Positions 24,969 to 33,568 of a DNA stretch of 44,238 nucleotides are shown in pieces (positions within the stretch are counted from its first letter, which is position 1; each line of letters begins with the position of its first letter). The position numbers and the translations under genes were made by a program. Origin of the DNA: Pseudomonadota bacterium (GTDB lineage Bacteria > Pseudomonadota > Gammaproteobacteria > Steroidobacterales > Steroidobacteraceae); the NCBI GenBank assembly GCA_021809525.1, contig JAKAYU010000005.1, forward strand, positions 1-44,238, in the 5' to 3' direction. A model generated the notes under the pieces. The model worked only from the letters and a program-made list of their open reading frames with translations. It ran no database searches and was not told the DNA's origin.

Positions 24969-27028
24969 GCCGCGCTTTGAAACACTTCGGTTCGACGCTC
25001 TGGGCGTTCGGCATGACGTTGCTCGTCGCCGTAGCGACGGGCGCGGTCGCGCTCTGGGGCCGCTGGCCGGGCGCCGTGGCGGTGGCCGCGGCCGGTGTGG
25101 TTGCCATCGCCGGCAGTGCTCTCGTTGCGGCGCGAACCCGGCGCAGCGTGCGGGCGATGCACTTGGCGAGCGAGGCGCTCACCCGCACCGCGCAGCGCAT
25201 CGGGCAGGGCGATTATGCGCGGCCCGTCGAGACGGGCGGCCACGAGCTGCTCGCGGAGCTCGAGCGCGCCATGGAGCGGATGCGCTCGCGGCTGCGCCAG
25301 TCGACCATTAATAAGGACTATCTGCGCAGCATCCTCGACAGCATGGCCGACGCGGTGTTTCTCACCTCGCCGGACGGGGTGGTGAAAACCGCCAACGCGG
25401 CGGCCTGCAAGATGCTCGGCTTCGCCGAGGAGGAGCTGCTGGGGCGCAGCATCGTCTCGCTCCTCGATGAGAGCGTGCGCGCGGATTTCGACCTGCTGCA
25501 GGCCGCGCAGGACACGCGCGAGACCGTGGTGCGCACCCGGGATGGACAGACCATCCCGGTGTCGCTCGCCGGCTCGCGCATCGAGACCGACGATCCGCAG
25601 TTCCAGGGCAACATCTTCGTCGCCCGCAACGTCACCGACCGCAAGCGTGCCGAGCGGCGCATCCGCTATCTCGCCCGCTACGACACGCTCACCAAAGTCG
25701 CCAACCGCATGCAGTTCCAGCATCTGCTGCAGCAGACGCTCGCGCGCGGACTGCGCAGCGGTCGCGCGGTGGCGCTGCTGTACCTCGACATGGACCGGTT
25801 CAAGGAAGTCAACGACACGTTCGGCCATGACACCGGCGACCGCGTGCTCGAAGTACTCGCCGAACGGCTGATCCGCGCCGTGCCGCAGACGGCGTTCCTC
25901 GGGCGGCTGGCCGGCGATGAGTTCGCGCTGTGCGTGCACGGGCTGCCGGCCGAGACGGACAACCGCGTGCCCATCGGGCAGCTGGCGCGCGCCGTGCTGA
26001 ACGAAGTGGCGCGCGCCTTCCAGCTCAACCAGCAGGAGGTGTTTCTCACCGCGAGCATCGGCATCGCTTTCTGTCCGCGCGACGCGGAGAACGTGATCGA
26101 CCTGATCCGTAATGCCGACGCGGCCATGTATCACGCCAAACAGAACGGCGGCAACACCTTCACGTTCTACGCCCCGGAGATGAACGCCGCCGCGGTCGAA
26201 CGGCTGATCTTGAAGAGCAAGCTGCGCCGCGCACTCGAGCGCGACGAGCTGGTGATCCGCTATCAGCCGAAGATCGAGCTCGGCAGCGGCCGCGTGGTGG
26301 GCGCGGAGGCCCTGCTGCGCTGGCGCCTGCCGGGCCACGGCGATATCCCGCCATCGCGCTTCATCCCGCTCGCCGAGGAGACCAACCTCATCCTCGACAT
26401 CGGCGAGTGGGTGTTGAACCGGGTGTGCATGGACTACCGCCAGCTGAAGAGCGCAGGGCTCGAGCCGGGGCGCATCTCGCTCAATCTGTCCTTGCGCCAG
26501 CTGCGCCAGGCGAGCTTCATCCTGCGCTGTCGTTCGGTGTTCCGCCGCCACGGCGTCTCGCCCACGGCGCTCGAGCTCGAGATCACCGAGACGACGCTCA
26601 TGGCCGACACCAAGAACACGCTGCGCCTGCTCGAGGAGCTGTACGCGATGGGGCTGCACCTGTCGATCGACGACTTCGGTACGGGCTACTCCTCGCTCTC
26701 GGCGCTGCAGCAGTTCCCCATCGGCACGCTCAAGATCGACCAGTCGTTCGTGCGCGACGTCGAACACAACACAGGCAACGCCACGCTGGTTCGCACCATC
26801 ATCGAGATGGGTCGCAGTCTCGGCATGGTGGTGGTCGCCGAGGGCGTCGAGTCGCCGAGCCAGCTGCAGTTCCTGCGCGACAACGGCTGCGATCAGGTCC
26901 AGGGACGGCTGTTCGGCGAGCCGTGCGCCGCGGAGGAGTTGCTGAGGCTTCTGCAGCGCCAGGGCAGCTCCGGCGCCCCATTCGGGCATCTGCTGCGCCA
27001 GACGGGGGCGGCCGGCCGCCCTGCCTAG
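24965..27028 (+). CDS. Membrane HAMP-PAS-GGDEF-EAL c-di-GMP turnover protein
   Basis: About 687 residues from GTG 24965; GTG 24926 is an alternative. Two membrane segments (LWAFGMTLLVAVATGAVALW and GAVAVAAAGVVAIAGSALVA) have almost no loop between them. They are followed by a HAMP-like linker (ALTRTAQRIGQGDYARPV), a PAS domain (about 120-235, SMADAVFLTSPDGVVKTANA), a GGDEF domain whose active loop is AGDEF (residues 316-320), and an EAL domain with EALLRW (448-450) and DDFGTGYSSL. AGDEF variants are often active, and the EAL signature is intact, so both synthesis and hydrolysis of c-di-GMP are possible. The usual QGYLFSKP near the end reads QGRLFGEP. The gene converges on dps. Confidence 0.93.
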   Translation: MSRALKHFGSTLWAFGMTLLVAVATGAVALWGRWPGAVAVAAAGVVAIAGSALVAARTRRSVRAMHLASEALTRTAQRIGQGDYARPVETGGHELLAELERAMERMRSRLRQSTINKDYLRSILDSMADAVFLTSPDGVVKTANAAACKMLGFAEEELLGRSIVSLLDESVRADFDLLQAAQDTRETVVRTRDGQTIPVSLAGSRIETDDPQFQGNIFVARNVTDRKRAERRIRYLARYDTLTKVANRMQFQHLLQQTLARGLRSGRAVALLYLDMDRFKEVNDTFGHDTGDRVLEVLAERLIRAVPQTAFLGRLAGDEFALCVHGLPAETDNRVPIGQLARAVLNEVARAFQLNQQEVFLTASIGIAFCPRDAENVIDLIRNADAAMYHAKQNGGNTFTFYAPEMNAAAVERLILKSKLRRALERDELVIRYQPKIELGSGRVVGAEALLRWRLPGHGDIPPSRFIPLAEETNLILDIGEWVLNRVCMDYRQLKSAGLEPGRISLNLSLRQLRQASFILRCRSVFRRHGVSPTALELEITETTLMADTKNTLRLLEELYAMGLHLSIDDFGTGYSSLSALQQFPIGTLKIDQSFVRDVEHNTGNATLVRTIIEMGRSLGMVVVAEGVESPSQLQFLRDNGCDQVQGRLFGEPCAAEELLRLLQRQGSSGAPFGHLLRQTGAAGRPA

Positions 27029-27047
27029 CGCGTTGTCGCGGGCGCGC

Positions 27048-27530
27048 TCAGCGCTTGGCGTGCAGGTGCGCCTCCAGGAACCACAGCTGCTTGTCGATCT
27101 CGCGTGACACCTCGGTGAACAGGTCCGCGGTGTCCGCATCCCCGAGACGAGTCGCCTCCTCGATGCCGGCGCGGGCCTTGCGCCCAAAGTCCGCGAGCGC
27201 CGTGGCCAGCGCCTCGACGTGCGCCAGACCCTCCACGAGCTCCTCCGGATAGGCCTTGAGGCTGGTGGCCCGCGCCACGGCCGCCACTGTGCCGCCCGCG
27301 GTGCCGCCGAGCGCAGTGATCCGCTCGGCGAGGGTATCGACCTGCTCCTCGATCTGCTCGGCGATCTTGTCGAACAGCTCGTGCAGCGCGATGAAGTGCG
27401 GCCCCTTGACGTTCCAGTGCGCATGCTTGGTCTGCATGCCCAGATCGATGGCGTCGGCAAGCCGCGCATTGAGCAGGCGGATGACCTGGCTGCGGGTGTC
27501 GGCGGAAAGATCGTTGCGTGTCTCGAACAT
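27048..27530 (-). CDS. dps: Dps-family ferritin-like DNA protection protein
   Basis: Dps forms a 12-subunit shell that oxidises and stores iron with peroxide and protects DNA in stress and stationary phase. The 160-residue product has the ferroxidase site TKHAHWNVKGPHFIALHELF and, further on, DKIAEQIEEQVDTLAERI. A near-perfect ribosome site, AGAGGAGG (27536-27543), sits five bases before ATG 27530, fitting strong induced expression. It lacks the Lys-rich N-terminal tail of E. coli Dps, so DNA binding may be weaker. It is monocistronic, ending 19 bases from the convergent GGDEF-EAL gene. Confidence 0.95.
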   Translation of the reverse strand: MFETRNDLSADTRSQVIRLLNARLADAIDLGMQTKHAHWNVKGPHFIALHELFDKIAEQIEEQVDTLAERITALGGTAGGTVAAVARATSLKAYPEELVEGLAHVEALATALADFGRKARAGIEEATRLGDADTADLFTEVSREIDKQLWFLEAHLHAKR

Positions 27531-27709
27531 GGCATCCTCCTCTGTGATGGCTCATTTGCGCCTGCGGTCCGGCAGGCCGGGCCCCGGCCGAATAGTATGA
27601 CGCTTGAGCGCGCCGCGCCGAGCGGCAGGTGTGGCTGTTGTAGCACCGCGCATCGGTTCGGAGCCAATCGGTTGTTCGGATCGGGATGATAAACCACGTC
27701 TATCAGCGC

Positions 27710-27715
27710 TAGAAT
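27710..27715 (+). promoter_or_regulatory. Possible -10 box of mdh
   Basis: TAGAAT lies 31 bases before the mdh ATG, in the least GC-rich part of the dps-mdh intergenic region. It matches four or five of six consensus positions, but no convincing -35 is seen at 16-18 bases. The rest of the 216-base gap shows no other clear signal apart from the dps ribosome site. Confidence 0.3.
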
Positions 27716-27746
27716 TGCAAGCTTTCCCGTACGGAACACACGCACC

Positions 27747-28727
27747 ATGAAACCCGCAATGAATGTCGCGATCACCGGCGCCGCCGGCCAGATCGGCTAT
27801 GCCCTCGCCTTCCGTGTCGCCTCCGGAGCGCTGCTCGGTCCGGACCAGCCGGTCAATCTGCATCTGCTGGAGGTCACCCCGGCGCTGCAGGCGCTGAACG
27901 GCGTGATGATGGAGCTCGCCGACTGCGCCTTCCCCGGCGTGAACCGGATCGTCGCGACCGATGAGGCCAAGGTGGCGTTCCGCGACTGCCACGTGGCGCT
28001 GCTGGTCGGCGCGCGGCCACGCGGCCCAGGCATGGAGCGCAAGGATCTGCTGCTCGCGAACGCGCAGATCTTCTCCGCGCAGGGCAAAGTGCTCAACGAG
28101 TTTGCCGACCGCAGCGTCAAAGTGCTGGTGGTGGGCAACCCGGCGAACACCAACGCGCTGATCGCGCGAGCCAACGCCAAGGATCTCAATCCGCGCAATT
28201 TTACCGCCATGACCCGCCTCGATCACAATCGCGCGCTCTCGCAGCTCGCGGAGAAGACGGGCGCCCATGTGCGCGAGATCCGCCGCATGACCGTTTGGGG
28301 CAATCATTCCTCGACGCAGTACCCGGACATCACCCACGCTCTGGTCGGCGGCAAGCCCGCCCCCTCGCTGGTGGACGCCGCCTGGGTCGAGCAGACGTTC
28401 ATTCCGCTCGTCCAGCAGCGCGGCGCGGCCATCATCAAGGCGCGCGGCGCCTCCTCGGCCGCCTCGGCCGCCTCGGCCGCAATCGATCACATTCACACCT
28501 GGGTGCACGGCACGCACGAAGGCGACTGGGTCAGCATGGCGGTGCCGTCCGACGGCAGTTATGGGATCCCGGAAGGCGTCATCTACTCCTATCCCGTGAC
28601 CACCCGCAACGGCGAATATCAGATCGTTCAGGGCCTGAGCATCGACGCCGCCAGCCGCAAGCGCATGGACGCCACGCTCGCGGAGCTGCGCGAGGAACGC
28701 GACGGCGTGAAATCGCTGCTCGGCTGA
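27747..28727 (+). CDS. mdh: Malate dehydrogenase (NAD-dependent)
   Basis: TCA-cycle enzyme interconverting malate and oxaloacetate. The 326-residue product shows the NAD-binding [20 protein letters not shown], the substrate loop [14 protein letters not shown], the Asp of [10 protein letters not shown], and the catalytic His in [26 protein letters not shown] near residue 235 is normal for this family and explains the tandem 9-bp repeat in the DNA. It belongs to the cytosolic type of Xanthomonadales and Burkholderiales rather than the E. coli type. A TAGAAT box at 27710-27715 is a possible -10. A strong hairpin follows the stop. Confidence 0.96.
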   Translation: MKPAMNVAITGAAGQIGYALAFRVASGALLGPDQPVNLHLLEVTPALQALNGVMMELADCAFPGVNRIVATDEAKVAFRDCHVALLVGARPRGPGMERKDLLLANAQIFSAQGKVLNEFADRSVKVLVVGNPANTNALIARANAKDLNPRNFTAMTRLDHNRALSQLAEKTGAHVREIRRMTVWGNHSSTQYPDITHALVGGKPAPSLVDAAWVEQTFIPLVQQRGAAIIKARGASSAASAASAAIDHIHTWVHGTHEGDWVSMAVPSDGSYGIPEGVIYSYPVTTRNGEYQIVQGLSIDAASRKRMDATLAELREERDGVKSLLG

Positions 28728-28766
28728 TCGATCCGCCAGCGTTCGCGCCGCGCGCGCGGCACAGGC

Positions 28767-28794
28767 GCGGGCCCGACACTGCGGTCGGGCCCGC
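28767..28794 (+). terminator. Hairpin after mdh, probable terminator
   Basis: GCGGGCCCGAC, a six-base loop, then GTCGGGCCCGC form a perfect 11-bp stem, 39 bases after the mdh stop. No T-run follows, so it is a strong hairpin rather than a canonical intrinsic terminator. It separates mdh from fadE. Confidence 0.55.
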
Positions 28795-28802
28795 CCCAAC
28801 CG

Positions 28803-28821
28803 GCGGGAAACCCGCTATAGT
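28803..28821 (+). promoter_or_regulatory. Palindrome plus -10 box in the fadE promoter region
   Basis: GCGGGAAACCCGC (28803-28815) is a 5-bp inverted repeat around AAA, immediately followed by TATAGT (28816-28821), a good -10. The palindrome would cover the spacer, where a repressor could act. No clear -35 is visible. FadE expression is controlled by acyl-CoA-responsive repressors in many bacteria, but this sequence is not a binding site I recognise. Confidence 0.35.
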
Positions 28822-28869
28822 GCGACGGCGCCGTTTCCACTCCAGACATCTCGGCACGAAGGAGCTTCC

Positions 28870-31413
28870 ATGCTGGGTGCACTCCTTGCGTTAATCGCCG
28901 CCGCGGCCATCGGCTATGCCGTGACCCAGGCCGGCGGCGTCATCACCCTGATCCTCATCGCCGCGGTGCTGTACCTCGCCTACCGCCGGCTCTCGCTGCT
29001 GGCGTTCACCGCGACGTTCACCGTGCTGCTCGCGGCCTACAGCTACTTCGGCGCAAGCAGCGCCGCGTGGGCCACCTGGAAGGGCTTTCTCTGGCTGTCG
29101 CTCGCGGCGCTGTGGCTGCTCAACGTCCGTCCGCTGCGCAAGGCGCTGATCACCCGCCCGTTCATGAAGGCCTACCGGCGGCTGCTGCCGTCGATGTCGC
29201 AGACCGAGCGCGAGGCGCTCGAGGCCGGCACCGTGTGGTGGGACGGAGAGCTGTTCACCGGCGCACCGAAGTGGACGAAGCTCCTCAGCGCGCGGCCACC
29301 GCAGCTCACCGCCGAGGAGCAGGCGTTCCTCGACGGGCCGTGCGAGGAGCTCTGCCGGATGCTCGATGACTGGAACATCACGCACGAGCGGGGCGATCTG
29401 CCGCCACACGTCTGGGAGTTCATCAAGTCGCGCGGCTTTTTCGCGATGATCATTCCCAAGCGCTACGGCGGCCTGGAATTCTCCGCCTATGCGCACTCCT
29501 GCGTGCTCACCAAGATCGCCAGCCGCAGCGCGACGGCCTCCTCCACCATCGCCGTGCCGAATTCGCTCGGGCCCGCCGAACTGCTCAACCACTACGGCAC
29601 CGAGGAGCAGAAGGACCACTATCTGCCGCGCCTGGCACGCGGGGAGGAAGTGCCCTGCTTCGCGCTCACCGGACCGCGCGCCGGATCGGACGCGGCCTCG
29701 ATCCCCGACACGGGGGTGGTCTGTCGCGGCCCGTGGCAGGGACGGGAAGTGCTCGGCATGCGGCTGAATTTCTCCAAGCGCTACATCACCCTCGCGCCCA
29801 TCGCGACCGTCATCGGACTGGCGTTCCGGCTGTTCGATCCAGACGGGCTGCTCGGCGGCCCCGCAGACATCGGCATCACCTGCGCGCTGATTCCGCGCGA
29901 GACGCCCGGCATCACCGTCGGCCGGCGGCATTTTCCCGTCAACATTCCCTTCCAGAACGGCCCCGTCCAGGGCCGTGACGTGTTCGTGCCGCTCGATTTC
30001 ATCATCGGCGGGCCCAAGATGGCCGGCGCCGGCTGGCGCATGCTCGTCGAGCAGCTGTCCGTGGGCCGCTGCATCTCCCTGCCGTCGAACGCCACGGGCG
30101 GGGCGAAGGCGGGCGTGTGGGCGAGCGGCGCGTACGCGCGCATCCGCCGGCAGTTCAACATGCCGGTCGGCCGCTTCGAGGGCGTCGAGGCGGTGCTTGC
30201 CCGGATGGCCGGGCTCACCTACATCATGGACGCCGCCCGCTCAGTCACCGCCGGCGCGATCGACGGAGGCGAGAAGCCCTCCGTGCCCTCGGCGATGCTC
30301 AAGTATCACGTCACCGAGATGGGCCGTCAGGTCGCCAACGATGCCATGGACGTGCACGGCGGCAAAGGGATCTGCCTCGGCCCGAAGAATTACCTGGCGC
30401 GCAGCTACCAGGCCGTACCGGTCACGATCACCGTGGAAGGCGCCAATCTGCTCACCCGCAATCTGATCATCTTCGGCCAGGGCGCGGTGCGCTGCCATCC
30501 GTTCGTGCTGCGCGAGATGAATGCGGCGCGCAATCCCGACCACGCGCGCGGCGTCGACGAATTCGACCGCGCGCTGTTCGGTCACATCGGCTTCACCGTC
30601 TCGAACGCCGTGCGATCGCTCATCATGGCGCTGACGCATGCGCGCTTCACGCGCTCCCCGGTGAACGGTCCGACCGCCCGCTACTATCAACACATCGTGC
30701 GCTTCAGCGCCTCGTTCGCCTTCACGGTCGATGTGGCGATGCTGACGCTCGGCGGCTACCTGAAGAAGAAGGAAAATCTCTCGGCGCGGCTCGGCGATGT
30801 GCTCTCGGCGATGTACCTCGCCTCGATGGTGCTGAAGCATCACGAGAACCAGGGCCGCCCGGCGGAGGATCTGCCGATCGTCGAGTGGGCATGCCGCGAT
30901 CTGCTCTATCACGCCCAGGAGCAGCTGCACGGCTTCCTGCGCAACTTCCCGAACCGTCTGCTCGCCGGCCTGATGCGCGCCATCGTCTTCCCGCGCGGCC
31001 GGCACTACTCGGCCCCGTCCGACCGGCTGGGCCGGCAGGTCGCCGGACTGCTGACGCAGCCCTCGGACACGCGCCGGCGGATCGGCGAGTACATCTACAC
31101 CACGGTCGAGCCGGGCAATCCGCTCGGCCTGCTTGAGGAGGCGCTCGAGCTCGCCGTGCAGATGGAGCCGGTGGAGAAACGCATCCGCGTCGAGGGCGTC
31201 AAGACCGGCCGGATCAACGCGCTCGATCTGCCCGGACAGATCGAGCAGGCGCTCTCGGCCGCGATCATCACCGCCGAGGAGGCCGATGCGCTGCGCGCGT
31301 TCGACCGCAAGGTGATGAACCTCGTGCACGTCGATGACTTTGCGCCGCACGAGCTCGGCACGCAGGCGCAGCCGGATCTGGAGCAGGCGGGCGCATCGAC
31401 CGCGCTGGCTTGA
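28870..31413 (+). CDS. fadE: Acyl-CoA dehydrogenase, FadE type
   Basis: First dehydrogenation of fatty-acid beta-oxidation. At 847 residues it is of the long gammaproteobacterial FadE class. N-terminal hydrophobic segments (GGVITLILIAAVLYLAYRR and LLAFTATFTVLLAAYSYFG) suggest membrane association. The catalytic region includes FFAMIIPKRYGGLEFSAYAH, CFALTGPRAGSDAASIPDTG and DVHGGKGICLGPKNYL. AAGGAG lies five bases before ATG 28870. The stop overlaps the TTG start of the DUF3667 gene, starting an apparent operon with dinB, gspA and gspB. Confidence 0.94.
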   Translation: MLGALLALIAAAAIGYAVTQAGGVITLILIAAVLYLAYRRLSLLAFTATFTVLLAAYSYFGASSAAWATWKGFLWLSLAALWLLNVRPLRKALITRPFMKAYRRLLPSMSQTEREALEAGTVWWDGELFTGAPKWTKLLSARPPQLTAEEQAFLDGPCEELCRMLDDWNITHERGDLPPHVWEFIKSRGFFAMIIPKRYGGLEFSAYAHSCVLTKIASRSATASSTIAVPNSLGPAELLNHYGTEEQKDHYLPRLARGEEVPCFALTGPRAGSDAASIPDTGVVCRGPWQGREVLGMRLNFSKRYITLAPIATVIGLAFRLFDPDGLLGGPADIGITCALIPRETPGITVGRRHFPVNIPFQNGPVQGRDVFVPLDFIIGGPKMAGAGWRMLVEQLSVGRCISLPSNATGGAKAGVWASGAYARIRRQFNMPVGRFEGVEAVLARMAGLTYIMDAARSVTAGAIDGGEKPSVPSAMLKYHVTEMGRQVANDAMDVHGGKGICLGPKNYLARSYQAVPVTITVEGANLLTRNLIIFGQGAVRCHPFVLREMNAARNPDHARGVDEFDRALFGHIGFTVSNAVRSLIMALTHARFTRSPVNGPTARYYQHIVRFSASFAFTVDVAMLTLGGYLKKKENLSARLGDVLSAMYLASMVLKHHENQGRPAEDLPIVEWACRDLLYHAQEQLHGFLRNFPNRLLAGLMRAIVFPRGRHYSAPSDRLGRQVAGLLTQPSDTRRRIGEYIYTTVEPGNPLGLLEEALELAVQMEPVEKRIRVEGVKTGRINALDLPGQIEQALSAAIITAEEADALRAFDRKVMNLVHVDDFAPHELGTQAQPDLEQAGASTALA

Positions 31414-32375
31414 ACGCGAGCGCAGACACCACGGCGGTTCCGGCGCCGCCGCCGGCGATCCACCATTGCACCAACTGCGGGACGGCGCTCACCGGCCCGT
31501 ACTGCAGTGAGTGCGGCCAGCGCCATCACGAGCACTCGGTCCACTCCCTGCGGCATTTCGTTCAGGAAGCAACCGAGGATCTGACCCATGCCGACTCGCG
31601 GCTGTGGATCACGCTGCGGGCGCTGCTGTTCCGGCCGGGGTTCCTGACGACCGAGTTCCTCGCGGGACGGCGCGCGCGCTACCTGCCGCCGGTGCGGCTG
31701 TACCTCGTGGTCAGCCTGCTGTTCTTCATCCTCGCAGAGCTCGCGGCCTCCCTGGCTCCGGCGCCCCGCGTCCATGTGGTGGACAACGCGAAGGGCTTCA
31801 GCATGACATTGGGGGCGGCCGGCGCGGCCGTCCCCACCGCACCTCAGGCCGCAGTACAGACCACGCTCGCGCAGCAGCGCATATGCCAGCAGGCGCGAGC
31901 GGCCGGCGCCCAGGTTTCCGCGTGGTTCGGCCGACGACTCGAGCACGGCTGCTTCGCCACCATGGCGAGCGGCGGAGCCGAGCGTTTCGAGAGCGCCCTG
32001 CAGCGCAATTTCGAGCGCGCAATGTTTCTGCTGCTGCCGCTGCTGGCCGCGGCGATGGTGCCGCTGTACCGCAAGCCGCGCCGTTATTACGTCGAGCATC
32101 TGCTGTTCTTCCTGCACAACCACTCGTGTCTGTTCGTACTGCTCGGAATCGATACGCTGATCCAGATGATCAGCAGCTCCGGCGCGGTGCGCGGCGTTGC
32201 GGCAGCCATCCTGTGGATCTACCTGCCGGTGTATTTCTATCTGTCGATGCGGCGCGTCTACGCGCAGAGCCGCGGGCGCACGCTCGGCAAGATGACCGCG
32301 CTCGCGGGCGCGTATATGCTCATCGGCGGCACCATCATGCTCGCCACCATCACCTACAGTTTCCTGATGCTCTGA
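31410..32375 (+). CDS. DUF3667 zinc-ribbon membrane protein
   Basis: A 321-residue protein starting at TTG 31410, overlapping the fadE stop as TTGA. The N-terminal zinc ribbon is CTNCGTALTGPYCSECGQR. A short amphipathic part follows, then about four membrane segments: LYLVVSLLFFILAELAASLA, MFLLLPLLAAAMVPLY, ILWIYLPVYFYLSM and ALAGAYMLIGGTIMLATITY. This matches DUF3667, of unknown function. The coupling to fadE suggests a membrane or lipid-related role, but that is inference only. Confidence 0.85.
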   Translation: MNASADTTAVPAPPPAIHHCTNCGTALTGPYCSECGQRHHEHSVHSLRHFVQEATEDLTHADSRLWITLRALLFRPGFLTTEFLAGRRARYLPPVRLYLVVSLLFFILAELAASLAPAPRVHVVDNAKGFSMTLGAAGAAVPTAPQAAVQTTLAQQRICQQARAAGAQVSAWFGRRLEHGCFATMASGGAERFESALQRNFERAMFLLLPLLAAAMVPLYRKPRRYYVEHLLFFLHNHSCLFVLLGIDTLIQMISSSGAVRGVAAAILWIYLPVYFYLSMRRVYAQSRGRTLGKMTALAGAYMLIGGTIMLATITYSFLML

Positions 32376-32400
32376 GCGCCGCCGGCCGGCGCACCCCGCC

Positions 32401-33558
32401 ATGATCCGCGCCATCCTGCATGTCGACATGGACGCGTTCTTCGCCTCGGTCGAGCAGCACGACCGGCCGGAGCTCGCCGGCAAGCCCGTGGTGGTGGGAC
32501 ACGCCGGCGCCCGCGGGGTGGTGGCGGCGGCCAGCTACGAGGTGCGCAAGTTCGGCGTGCGCTCGGCCATGCCCATGAGCACCGCGCTCAGGCTGTGTGC
32601 GCAGGCGATCTGCGTGCCACCCCGCATGGCGCGCTACCGGGAGGTTTCCGGTCAGGTGTTCGCGGTGTTCCGCGAGATCACCCCGCTGGTGCAGGGTCTG
32701 TCGCTCGACGAGGCCTTCCTCGACGTCACCGGCAGCATCCAGCTGCTCGGCGAGCCGCCCGCCATTGCCCGGCGGATCAAGGATGAGATCCGCTCGCGTA
32801 CGGGGCTCACCGCATCCGTCGGCGTGGCGAACAACAAGCTTATCGCCAAGATTGCCTCCGATCTGGACAAGCCCGACGGGCTGACGGTCGTCCCCCCGGA
32901 TCGCATCCGCGCCGTGCTCGATCCGCTGTCCGTCCGCCGGCTGCCGGGCCTTGGCCGCAAGCTCGGCGAGAAAGTCGAGGCGGCGGGTCTGCGCACGCTG
33001 GGGGACCTGCGCACTGCGCCCGATGCGCTCCTCTGGCCGCTGTTCGGACGCGATACCCCTCGGATGCGGGAGCGCGCCGCAGGCATCGACGAGCGGCCCG
33101 TGCTGACGGAGGTGCAGGACAAGTCCCTCAGCGCCGAGGACACCTTCGCGCAGGACATCGGCAACCCTCGCGAGCTCGACGCGCACTTGTGTCGCCTGGC
33201 GGACAAGGCGTGCGAACGGCTGCGCCGCAAGGGATTGATGGCCGGGCGCGTCGGGGTAAAGATCCGCTGCCACGATTTCGCCACGTTCACGCGGCAGCGC
33301 TCGATTGCCCCGTCGACCCGGGACGGGCGGGCGATCCGCGAGGTGGCCCGGGAGCTGCTGCGCCGCTGGCTCACCGAGCACCGCGGTGCGAAACTGCGCC
33401 TGCTGGGGGTGGTGCTCAGCGAGCTTGCGCCGGCGGCGCAGATCGGGCTGTTCGAGTGTGCCGCGGGCGGCAGCGGCGTGCGGCTCGATGCGGCCCTCGA
33501 TCAGGTCCGCGAGCGCTTCGGCAGCCGTGCGCTGCGGCGCGGGAACATGCTGGAATAG
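32401..33558 (+). CDS. dinB: DNA polymerase IV
   Basis: Y-family translesion polymerase. The 385-residue product has both catalytic blocks, LHVDMDAFFASVEQHDRPEL and LSLDEAFLDVTGS. The fingers motif YEVRKFGVRSAMPMSTAL, the helix-hairpin-helix region RRLPGLGRKLGEKVE, and the little-finger domain also fit. The C-terminus ends at about the family length with no clear QLxLF beta-clamp peptide; IGLFEC (about residue 350) may take that role. No LexA box is visible upstream. The gene is 25 bases after the DUF3667 gene and 10 bases before gspA. Confidence 0.94.
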   Translation: MIRAILHVDMDAFFASVEQHDRPELAGKPVVVGHAGARGVVAAASYEVRKFGVRSAMPMSTALRLCAQAICVPPRMARYREVSGQVFAVFREITPLVQGLSLDEAFLDVTGSIQLLGEPPAIARRIKDEIRSRTGLTASVGVANNKLIAKIASDLDKPDGLTVVPPDRIRAVLDPLSVRRLPGLGRKLGEKVEAAGLRTLGDLRTAPDALLWPLFGRDTPRMRERAAGIDERPVLTEVQDKSLSAEDTFAQDIGNPRELDAHLCRLADKACERLRRKGLMAGRVGVKIRCHDFATFTRQRSIAPSTRDGRAIREVARELLRRWLTEHRGAKLRLLGVVLSELAPAAQIGLFECAAGGSGVRLDAALDQVRERFGSRALRRGNMLE

Positions 33559-33568
33559 TCACTCACCG

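Noticed and set aside
24761-27775. 1004-aa minus-strand ORF
   Set aside because: Antisense to the GGDEF-EAL gene and overlapping dps in another frame; no recognisable protein.
28448-28482. Tandem 9-base repeat (TCGGCCGCC) in mdh
   Set aside because: It encodes the conserved family stretch ASSAASAA, so it is explained by protein sequence.
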